Shown piece after piece: positions 12,696 through 22,600 of a stretch of DNA of 64,000 bases. Position 1 is the first letter of the stretch. Every line of letters starts with the position of its first letter. Source of the stretch: Zonotrichia leucophrys gambelii (taxonomy: Eukaryota > Chordata > Aves > Passeriformes > Passerellidae); the NCBI RefSeq assembly GCF_028769735.1, contig NC_088177.1, positions 25,142,099 to 25,206,098 on the forward strand. The letters run 5' to 3'. Under the pieces are notes generated by a model. It did no database searches, was not told the origin of the DNA, and was given only the letters and a program-made list of their open reading frames with translations. Made by a program: the position numbers and the translations under genes.

Positions 12696-13070
12696 GTTGG
12701 ACCGGGATCAGGTTGCCGTGCACCCGGCTGGCGGCGGCTCTCCCCGCCCGCGCCGGTCGGTCGGTCGGTCCGTCCGTCCTCGCTCCCTCCCTGCGCGCAC
12801 AGCGCGATGGGCTCGCCCAGGCCCCGCCGCAGCGGCCGAGAGGGGCCGCCCGCCGCCCTCACGGCCCAGCGCCCTCACGGGTTCCGACCTGCGGCAGCCG
12901 AGATACCCGGCCCTGCTTCAGTGCAGCCGGCAGGGAGCGGCCCGGGGAGGGGGCGGAAAGTCACTCCCCTCCTAAAAGGTGGCTTCCCTGAGCTCCTCAG
13001 TGCCCGCACCTGAACCCGGCTTAGTGATCCCTCCCCTTGCTTCACCTTGACTTGGTTTCAATTGGAGGGG
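12696..13070 (-). promoter_or_regulatory. RAPGEF4: RAPGEF4 leader and proximal promoter
   Basis: Sequence upstream of the start codon on the minus strand. It contains a GC box (GGGGGCGG) at 12949-12956, which fits Sp1/KLF binding. It also has an inverted CCAAT box at 13061-13065 (ATTGG on the plus strand), which fits NF-Y. I see no TATA box at a plausible distance, so dispersed CpG-island initiation is likely. No ATG occurs on the minus strand from 12696 to about 13090, so the leader carries no upstream ATG wherever initiation occurs in this interval. The exact start site cannot be placed from sequence. Confidence 0.65.
12754..12780. repeat. CGGT/CCGT tetranucleotide tract in the RAPGEF4 leader
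   Basis: Four CGGT units (12754-12769) followed by CCGT-type units, directly upstream of the start codon (about 60 bp) and probably within the 5' untranslated region. It is a GC-rich simple repeat that could vary in length between individuals. Confidence 0.8.
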
Positions 13071-14454
13071 CAACACGAGCGTTGTAATTGCCATAAGCAG
13101 CTCAGGAGTATTTTATCGGCGCTCCAGAGCACTGTCCCGTCCCCCCGCCCCCAGCAATAAATGCACAGTGGGTGAGTGAAAGGAAGGTGTAGTCCGCATT
13201 TCAGGATTTTCCCTGGACCCTTCCTCCAGTCCGCTGTCATCTCCCATGAAACTGTGTGCTAAGCTCTCATTTCTTGTACGTGAAAAATGAGCTGGGCAGC
13301 GCAGCCTGTGAAGAGGATTTGGCACTTGGAAGGAACCCAACACATAGCATGAGAAGGGTGAGTTTAGTGTACAGTGAAACACGCCCACACCCTTCTGTTG
13401 TGTGTGTGTGTGGCCTGCAAGGTGCAGGGCTTTTAATGATACTCATGTGTATGTGATTTTAAAACTGATGATGAAAGGAAGGAATTATGAAAGGAAGGAA
13501 GAACAGCATTTCTCTCTGCTTTGCAAATTCTACATTAAATATTTCCTGTGAAATAGTTTCTATAGATTGTTTCAGGTTCTAGATACTATCTTCCAAGTAA
13601 TCAGTTTATGAGCATGAGCTTCCACTTACAGTCAACACAAATTGCCTTGAGTACCTTTTGAGAAGGGTAGGAGGCTCTACGAATCTCAGCTGGATGTTTG
13701 GGGTTACAGATAGATGATAGCAGAGTAAAATTCAAAGTGTGCCTTCCTTCAGGCTCATAACTCCCCTCTGCTCTACAGTGTGGGGACAAATTATTAATTC
13801 CAATGGTGATCATATGCCAGTGCCTTTCAGATTTCTCCATGGGCTATGTTCTCTACCCTCTGTTGTGATTTCTTTGGTTGTACCAAGTAATTTTTTTAAA
13901 TACATGTGCTACTTCATATTTCACATCTGCCTTTTAGTTGGTTGCCTTGCTGTCACAGCTTCTTTAGCACTTTAAAAGAAATAACTTTTAACATTGGGAT
14001 ACTGAACAGTATGATGAAAAATCTAAGGAAATGTATCTAAAGATCCCTTTTGCTAAATGGATACAGCTAAGAAATTGGCATAGCAGAGGAGAATACCACA
14101 AAAGGCAATTCTTTCCTTTTGCCTCAAAAAAAAAAAAAAAAATTAAAGTACATGCCAGAGGAATAGAAGAGGCTTCCAGTTAGTGAGATCAAAGCTGCAG
14201 CTCTTCCTTTGCTGTCGTCCCTGGGGGAGAAAAAAAGATAATCTTTTGCATCTAAGTAATCAATCTACTTGAGGAAAATCAATGCTATTCATTTGTCAAT
14301 ATGCAAGTGTTTGAGAGCCAGTAAAACCAGAGCTTGAAAGGTAAGCAGCTCTAAATTCTCAATCAAATTAATGATTTATAACACAGTGCGTACATGACAG
14401 ATGAATCAATAAAACTCCCTAATTTTGTATTTCCGTTATAAAACATTAACATTC
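13071..14454. other. Upstream flank of RAPGEF4, no gene seen
   Basis: The first part (to about 13150) is still GC-leaning, with a C-rich run near 13140. The remainder is ordinary AT-rich sequence, with GT dinucleotides near 13400, two copies of ATGAAAGGAAGGAA near 13474-13502 and a 17-base A run at 14126-14142. No exon or transposable element was recognised. Confidence 0.7.
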
Positions 14455-14474
14455 ACCAGAGCCGCGCCCCGGCC

Positions 14475-14493
14475 CGGCCGCCAGAGGGCAGCC
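14475..14493 (+). promoter_or_regulatory. CTCF-type binding motif
   Basis: CGGCCGCCAGAGGGCAGCC closely follows the known 19-base CTCF pattern. The strongly conserved CC, CCAG and GGGC core positions are all present and the usual purine alternatives occur at the variable positions. It lies at the left edge of the isolated CpG block. Occupancy in vivo cannot be judged from sequence. Confidence 0.6.
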
Positions 14494-14513
14494 GAGCGGC
14501 GCCGCCTTCCTTC

Positions 14514-14544
14514 GGGAGCGGGGCCGGGAGGAGCGGGGCCGGGG
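14514..14544 (+). other. G-quadruplex-forming sequence next to the CTCF motif
   Basis: Five G runs (14514-14516, 14520-14523, 14526-14528, 14535-14538, 14541-14544) with loops of 3, 2, 6 and 2 bases. The short loops make this a stronger quadruplex candidate than the one inside the main CpG island. It starts 21 bp after the CTCF-like motif. Confidence 0.65.
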
Positions 14545-17500
14545 CCGGAGGCTACTCGCAGCGATTTCCAGCAGTGCCGCTTCTCAAAACCCACGTCGGT
14601 GCCGTGACTCTGCCCTTGGCCCAGCAAGGGTCCTGCCCTGGGACAGCGCTCTGTATTTAGCAGTACTTCGGCTTCCAAGGAACGCAGTGCGCGTCGGCAA
14701 AAAGGGGATGCTGCTCCCGTGCTTGGCCGTGGGCAGACACCACTCAAAGATGGATATCTTTTTGTGGAGTAACCATTAAAAGAGACTTTAACGCTTTATG
14801 GATTGTGTAAGTTAGACATGCCCAGAGTGAGCCGGGAACCTTGCCTGCATCCATACTTCATTCGGAAGTGTCCCAATTAGAGAACAATTAGAGCAAGACA
14901 GTCAAAATTAACTCTGGCGTTTGTATTATGAGTAATCATGTAGCTTTCTAATTAAGACACCAGTGAAACTTCTCAGAGAAACTTAGCAAGGAATAAATAT
15001 TTGAGTAGTTCAGATATCAGCCTGTGTCAACCAGAGAGTCTCCAAACTGCACAGAAATGTCACAAGCTCCTGACTATTGTAATCAGAAATCCCTGACCCC
15101 AGGACAGTTCATTTTCTCTTGAAATGAAAAGTTCCAAATAAGCATCATATATCTCACACGACAAGTCAAATAGAATACAGATTCTCCTGTGACTCTTAAG
15201 AATTCAGACCATAACAAGCCTAGGAAATGTAATTTCAGAGTACTGGCCTTATGTTAATGGGGTCAAGTGCCCACTCCCTTGTGACAACATATACTAGAAT
15301 GAAAATGCTAAAGCACACTTCATTAGTTTATACCCTGTACCTCCTCCTGCTGCCTCACAGTGCTCATTCTTAAGCTATGCACTTGTATTAAAAATATTAT
15401 TTAAAAATGTATTTGAGATTTAATTTCTCCTTATTGAACAGAAGGCTAATGGGACTTTTTAGAATCTGAGATGTGATAATGCAGCCAAAAAATTAAAATG
15501 GCAGCTGCTTCCAAAGGCGATTGCTGCTGAGAAATGGAGAATTGCCAGCTGAGGTATGTGAAAGATCAGTTGACCTTTTAAGTTCCCACAGTTTAGGAAG
15601 GAGTTACAGGGCCATGCTCTTAAGAACCCCTTAAACTATAGAAAACAAAATTAGCCAGCCTGCAAGTTATGCCATGCCTGTAAGAATAAGGGTTCAAATG
15701 TGTAGGGTCCAAACTGCTGTTTGCATTATGGGACATAAGGCAAATCATTCTGAATTTAGTACTTTGCCTATTTCTTTGCTTTTTCTGGCCAGTACAAATA
15801 CTCATTCCCTCACTTTTACTGAAATGCAGCCAATGAGATCTTGCTTAAGTTTTCCAGAAAAAAATAAATTTTCTTCAATTCTCTTCAAATTTGCTGTGAA
15901 AAATATGAACCAAAAGACTAAATCATAGTTGTTGGAGCTTGAAATAAAATTACTTATTGGGTTTATTAAGATTACACAGTAATAGATTACAAAGAAGAGC
16001 TACTGTGGAAAACTCTTTATACCACTAATTATACCAAAAACTTCAAGGAGTTTCAAGTAACTGCAGTAATAATTTCACTGAAGCTGATTTTAAGCATGGT
16101 GTATGGAAGCCAATTTAAGCAGTAGAAGTCCAGAATGAGCACATGAATTCTACCTCAAGCAAAGAAGTCTTGGGAGAAAGACGGAGACTGACAGGACTGT
16201 GATCCATATTTAGAACAGAGCAGCGCCACATTCAGTGTGGTTAGGGTTGTAGGAACCAAAATGGTTCAGTTGTACACACACAGCACCTGTGGGCTTCAGA
16301 GGAGTGATCAGCCTGTAGTGGAATAAAGACACAGAAACCTGCATGTGAGTTCTTTTAGATTTGTATGCTGTGAGGGCTGCAAAAGATGTGATGATGTACA
16401 TACTTTAAACCAATGCATGTATTAATAAAACTGCCCTGTAGAGCAACATAACAATTCTCCTCTTCAGTGCTAAGCAAAAAAAGCAGCATACAGTATCCTA
16501 GAAAGAGAGTTTCACAAGTAAGGACTTCCTTTCCTTCCTGCATCATTCTGTGTTCTGACTTTTTCTTGTTCCTATTCTTCTCACTCAGGATAACTCCCCA
16601 GTTAGTTCACAGGAAAGTCTATTGAAATAAATAAACAAGTTTTAACTTAGTCACAGGAGTATTGTCAAGAGTAATTAAGAGTAGATAATGTAGTATAGTT
16701 CTCTGAAGATGTAATACTTTAAATGCATTTAATAAATGTTAATTTATCATTGCTCTATTATGAACACATCAGCATACTGTGTTAAAACAAAATTTTGTAT
16801 GCAGAACCCAGGACAACATAAGGAATTTCAAGGTGGTAAATATCAGGGAAATACTTTGCAGTTGCCTAAGATACAAGGCAGGCTGGGCTCAGACTGCACT
16901 GTGACCCTTTTCAGTACAATATTTGGGAGACAGTAGAACTTGGTGCCACACTGGAGCCACACAGCCTGCTCCTTGTTCTGGGAGCACAGGGCAGACACAT
17001 CAGTGCTTCTTAACAGACCCAAATGAGACTGATCAGCAGGGGCTGAATCACAGGCGTGATGAAGAGGGTCTGGCTTTGTGCCCAGTCATAGGAATGGGAT
17101 TCATGGGGTGCTGGGCTGGCTCTCCACATCCCCACAAGAGCCTGACAGGTTATTTCAGCTCCTCACTGCCTGAAAGCAGCTGTGCTGCCTCTGGGCCTCA
17201 CCCTACAAGTGTTCATTTAGAACACAAAGCATGTGCTTGGGAACTCCAGTGTGCCTTGTCCACACTGCATTGTCAGCTCTTTGTCTCACTTTCTCTGGAA
17301 CATACTTACCATGGCTAACAGAATTAATTATTAGATTGTAATTATTTAGTAATTCTTTCACCCAAAGTACAAAAGCAGATGAAAATTCTTCTTGTCTATA
17401 TGTCTACTTTCCTATTCTTTTATCCTTCCCTGCCAGCTTTGCTATATTTCATAGATTTTCATCAAAGGCTGAAAAAAAAGTGGTTTTGCTTACCTGCAGA

Positions 17501-17755
17501 GCCAGATGAGCATATTTTAACTGTTCAGGCCAAGTTTTATCTTCACAACATAGTGTCAGTTCTCTCTGCTAGATACAGATAGATACACCTTCAAACCCAA
17601 GTCTAATTTCAACATTGCTTGATCACTATGGGACATTTACTCTTCCTGCTCTGTTCCCCATTTCTCCTAACTTCTCTTCATTTCCAGAAGTCAAATGTAT
17701 CTATTTTTTCTCTAATTTTTTTGTATTGATGCATAGACACTTAAAAAACAAAGTT

Positions 17756-17790
17756 CTGATGCAATGTCAAGACTGATGCAATGTCAAGAC
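17756..17790. repeat. 17 bp perfect tandem duplication
   Basis: CTGATGCAATGTCAAGA occurs twice back to back without mismatch, which suggests a recent local slippage or duplication event. Confidence 0.9.
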
Positions 17791-19642
17791 ACTGAGATTC
17801 TTCTATTTATTTCTGTATGTGTATTATTCATGAGATATGGGGCATAAAATCATTTGACTGCACTCTCTCAGAACTCCTTTGTGATAATTCACAAAACAAC
17901 CTCTCAGTAGTAGACACTTTTATTTATGTGACTACCACACCTCCCCTTATAATTTGAGGTTTTCAAGTGCAAAAGGAATGTGTTACTTCGATTCCAGGCA
18001 AATAAAATTTCTGTCATGTGGGTGAAAGGTGTTTTCAACAGCCTTCCTTCTCTAGCTCCCAATGGCTCAGCTGTCACACTGATTCCTTGTTTGCAAAATT
18101 GAGAGCTGTAAAACATTATACATATCACAAAATAAGCACTCCTAAAAAGCTCTGTGAATTAGTCCTATATAATTAAGACATGTAATTTAATTAGACATTA
18201 TAGGAAATAATGACTTGTGATCTGCAGTGACTAAAGAAACAAGTCTTTTAATTATTTTCTGTAAATTCTTTCAGTAAAAAAGATACACTACTATGAGTGC
18301 AATTCAGATCAAATTCAAAAATTATTCTGGTGCAAGTGATTATTTCATAAATACATGCAAAGAAAGTCCAGGATGTTTAATAAGTCTGAGATTTCCTTTT
18401 TGCTTGTGTGTTCTTTACTACTCTAAGAACAGGACTGTAGTTGGCATCCCAGAAGTGCTATAATGAAAGCATTCAGAGCTTTATATTTACTTCTACAATG
18501 CAATACAGTCTGCTGTAGGTAAAGATCATGCATGACACACTTTTGCACTTGACAAGTCATTTATGTAGTAATTAATTGTGCAGCTTCATATACACTCAAT
18601 GCAGCTATTCCATTCATCACAATACAGTAAACAAGTTAATTCTTTCTGCAACATTTGGTTCACAGGATTCCAGATTTAATTTTTCTAAGAACCTGCTGGG
18701 GGCACCAACACATGCCCATAAAAATCAAATTATGATATTTGGCAAATGAAAAAAGAAAGACAAATTTAATAATTTATTTATATGTTATAAATTACACGGT
18801 ACACCTCAGGTTATATGTAATGCTTATAGTCTTCTTCTCACAGCTTGGAAAATACACCTACAATGAATTTGCTTGCAGGCTTATACTTGCAAATAACTCA
18901 CACCAAGAATGACCTGAATAAAGCACAAGCATCTCTAGTAATGCATTCTGACTGAGAAAAAAAAGGGTGAACCAATTAGCAAGTGGGAAAAGAAGCTGCC
19001 TTGACGGTGGGCTGCCTCCTGGTTGGTACAGACAGGTGGCATTTGTTGGTTTAAAACCAGAGTGTTGAGTTGTGTAACAGGAAACCCAGCTACAGCAGCC
19101 ACATAGTTGAATAGCAGTTGTGAGGTGCTACTTCATGCATGTAAAAACAACAGGAGAAGACCATGGATTAAAAATATATTAATGACACCACAGTAGCATA
19201 AACCAAATAATTCCCTAGTTTGAAGCAGGGGGGCTTTTTTCACATATAAGTTATATTGGTTCTAGAGAAAAGTTACACAAATCTGAAAGCTTTAAGCAGA
19301 GACTGGACAACATATAGCAAACTTTTTACAGAAATTCTGTTTTCTTTGGTGTTCTCTTGTTTTCCTGATGAAAGAAAGACTCCACATTTCAGATGCTCCC
19401 TTGCCCCCTGAGAGTTGCAATGTTCAGCTGCCTAACAGCAGCACATTATCTTGAAGTGCCTATTTTTCTAATGCTTCATACATAGTGGAAGGATGGAAAG
19501 AATAGATAAACGAAAGCAAAGAATAAGGCAAATTAGAAGCCAGCACAAAAAGAGGGTAAGAGTTGAGCAGCAGACTGGAAAGAGATTGCTGCTGAGGAGT
19601 GCATTGACTTTAAATTTTTAGAAGATCTCAATTTCTTGAGAT

Positions 19643-19678
19643 CTATGGAGAAGAATCTTGCTATGGAGAAGAATCTTA
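19643..19678. repeat. 18 bp tandem duplication beside an inverted repeat
   Basis: Two copies of CTATGGAGAAGAATCTT plus one base lie directly after a perfect 9 bp inverted repeat (AGATCTCAA at 19623-19631 and TTGAGATCT at 19636-19644, 4-base loop). The hairpin overlaps the first duplication copy by two bases. Confidence 0.85.
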
Positions 19679-22600
19679 CTGAGAAAATTTGATGCAGATA
19701 AAGAAATGAAATTAAGTTATCACCAGGAAAGTAACAGGAGAGAAAGACCTCTTAGGCACTAAACAGAAGAAGCTGGGCTTCTTGCAGCAGCCAAGAAATG
19801 CAGCACGGAAGTACCTCCTCACTGATGTGATGGCTCATCAATTACCTCCTACTTGGAAGTGTTCCTGAAAAGAGAAAGAAAAGTGACAATTGCCAAAAGT
19901 TTTTATTATCCTCACATAGCCACAACTTGCTTCTGATAAGGCAGGGTATCATTGTTGCATTTCATTACTCAAAAAGTGCCTATTAACATTTTTTGACATT
20001 TTGATTTTTGTGCTCTTGTTCTACTTCTAGTCAATGTAACCTGTTACATTATTCAATCACTTTTATAGTTAGGAGTTTTTTTTGCCAAGTTCAAGTGGAA
20101 TTCCCTGCACTTCAATTTGTGCCTGTTGTCTCTTTTCTGAGTCTGGACATGCCTGAGAGGAGTCTGGCTTTATATTTAGCTCTAGCCTCTAAGTCCATCC
20201 TGTTGGGTTTTACTAGATTTTAGACTTCACACTTTTAATGTTGTTCAGATACACATCATATATGACAAAAATACTGGCCATCTTTCCCTACTGCATATGA
20301 ATATTTCCTCTAGCAGTCTAGTGGGTGCCTCAGAGGGCTGGGATGGAAGAGGATCTCTGGGGACAGTTCACTCCAGGATTCCCTGTGATCATTTTTCTTT
20401 CCTGCAGGATGGGGATGGGCTAGTTCTCAGTGCAGCCCAGCAATATTGCCCTCAGAAGACCTTCCTGGCATGCTTACAGCCCTCACTGGATATTCAGAAT
20501 ATCCAACAGCCTTCAGGCTTTCACAATCCCCAGGGATGACTATATGATGCAACCCCATCATGAGGGCTAAAATTGATCAACCTATGAGCCATGTACTCAT
20601 CAAAAAATGAGTAGATATTTTTTAGAAGCACATGCACCCATTCTTGTTTTCCTCCTTAGCAGAGCTCTGGAAAGAGGCGTTTATAAAAGTATCTATGTTT
20701 GCTCACCTTAGTAGTTTAGTCCCTCAAAATAGCTACACTTGTAAGCACACCTTTAACAAAAGATTTTTAAACAATGCATTTTAAAGGTTTGAAGCGTTTT
20801 GCTATGTTTATGCCTTTTACAAAACAACCTAGTAAGTTTCCTGGGGTGAAATCAATGTGGATCTGGGATAAAGATACTACAGGTCTTTCTGAATGATTCC
20901 AGGAAAATTCAAAAAAAGCAAGGCACTGATTCACTTATATTGTTGATCTTTTTCAGGTTTACTTACATAGAACATTTTAGGTTTTGGGGTTTTGAGTGAT
21001 GTAGACTGTATAAGCACACATTGTCTGTGACTAACCAATCTCATTTCACTTTGGCAGAGGGACTGATTTTTTCTAGGCTTTCTTCTTACTGGAAGAGATG
21101 ATGTTACAGAATACTTCTATTGAGAGGATAGTACACAAATCCCCCTGAAATGCTTCAGTTAATATTTGCTACCAGATAAACCAGGGAGATATGCAAATTG
21201 TACAAATTTACAAAATGTCAAGGCATTTTTTGTTTTGCCTTCACTAAGCCAAGAACGATTGTGTCATCTTATTATAAACTTGTAAAACATTTAGATATTT
21301 GAAACTCACATAGTTCTGGGAAAGAAAACTATGAGGATAGCATGCCACTGTCCAATTACTGCAATATATGTATTGAAATAAAAATATTTAAACAGATGTT
21401 ATAAAAGACTCCATTTTTATTGTACAGCATAGGCACATCTGCTGTACTTTAAATACTTCTTATCCATGCCAAAGAAATAGTATGAAGAGAAAATGTCTTT
21501 TTTGTGCTTTTCCTTTGAGTTTACTCTATGTGAATACGGGAAGAGTCTTTTCAATAGGAAAAAAGGCACTGATTGTAATCGCAACATTTTGTGTTTGCCC
21601 TACAGCTGCCATTTGTGACTAGTATGGAAATCAAGTCCTGGCTCTTGTTTTCTGGCCCCTTTTAAAAACCTTGAATATTTCTAAAATAGTATTGGGCAGG
21701 AAGGAAAGGAGGGACAGCATTGTGTAAGACCAAACTAATATAAAAATGCTGTAGTGCTACACTCACTTCCTTCCAAATAATTTTCAGGCATTAGCTGATT
21801 GGTATTGTTCTTTACAAAGGAAATATGTGGTGTCACAGTGTTATCCTCAGTGGTGAAGTGCACCTATGCTGATGTTTATGACACACATTTGTTTTCAGGA
21901 TGTGCTTGAGTTTTAGTATTAAGGCCTTGAGCACATAAACTCCAGACTTAGACAGCAGTGGAGTGGTGGCTTTAGAGTAGTAACTTAATTACTTAAAAGG
22001 TAAGGCTCTTACATTTGCTCACTGGTGAGTCTGGAAAACTTAATACAGCTATATTTAGCAACAATATTTAGTAAGAAGCATCCACTACTACTAAGTACGT
22101 GCTTTAGCAATGCAATAGTCTCAGAATTACAGAGCACTGCAACAGGCAGTCTTCCTTCCTTGAGCTGCTTCTGTTACAAACCCATTGCATACTCCCGGAT
22201 GACAAAGGTACCCGTGTAAGTTTATCCATAAGATATTATTTAAAGCTAACAGATGGATGGGGCACTGGAAGGAGAAAACCTTGAAAGCTTCTGTTTTTTA
22301 CAAATTCTTCTGGGAAGCAAGCATGCAGCAGCAGTCTGACAGGGGATCCATAACAAGCTAGCAGCTCTGCTTCCATATGGTTCAAAGAGCCCAAGAAAAA
22401 CCCTAAGGGATACAGAAGTTTTGCCATTAACTCGAGTGAGACTGAAGTAGGAGTGGAATACAGATGTTACACCCATGAAAGTTATGCAGAATTGGCCCTG
22501 CAGATCCTGTCAACCATAAATTTGGGTGATAGAGACAGCGTTGCTAATCACTATCCTGCATGGGATTTTGGAGAAAGTGAATAAAATCTTCAATCTGTCA

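Larger units (their letters stand above)
11870..13020. promoter_or_regulatory. RAPGEF4: CpG island over the RAPGEF4 5' end
   Basis: About 1.15 kb of strongly GC- and CpG-rich sequence in an otherwise AT-rich window. CpG density is highest at 12010-12300 and 12640-12960. It covers the 5' part of intron 1, coding exon 1, the leader and the proximal promoter. This is the typical form of an unmethylated vertebrate promoter CpG island. An E-box (CACGTG) lies at 12354-12359 in the intronic half. Several long overlapping open frames on both strands here reflect scarcity of stop codons in GC-rich DNA and are not genes. The edges are estimated by eye. Confidence 0.9.
14455..14560. promoter_or_regulatory. 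Isolated GC-rich/CpG block 1.8 kb upstream of the start codon
   Basis: About 100 bp dense in CpG, sharply bounded by AT-rich DNA, with a milder GC-leaning shoulder to about 14720. It holds a CTCF-like motif and a run of five G tracts. It may be a second small promoter for RAPGEF4, an antisense transcript start, or an insulator-like element. The sequence does not decide between these. Confidence 0.6.

Noticed and set aside
12017..13013. Several overlapping open frames of 74-182 codons on both strands
   Set aside because: They lie in GC-rich DNA where stop codons are rare, overlap each other, some begin at non-ATG codons, and they resemble no protein.
16923..17318. 131-codon plus-strand open frame
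   Set aside because: No recognisable domain; a GC-richer patch with few stops, possibly a decayed repeat of unknown family.
18691..18708. CTCF-like CCTGCTGGGGGCACC
   Set aside because: It has T where the motif core strongly requires A, so it is a poor fit compared with the site at 14475.
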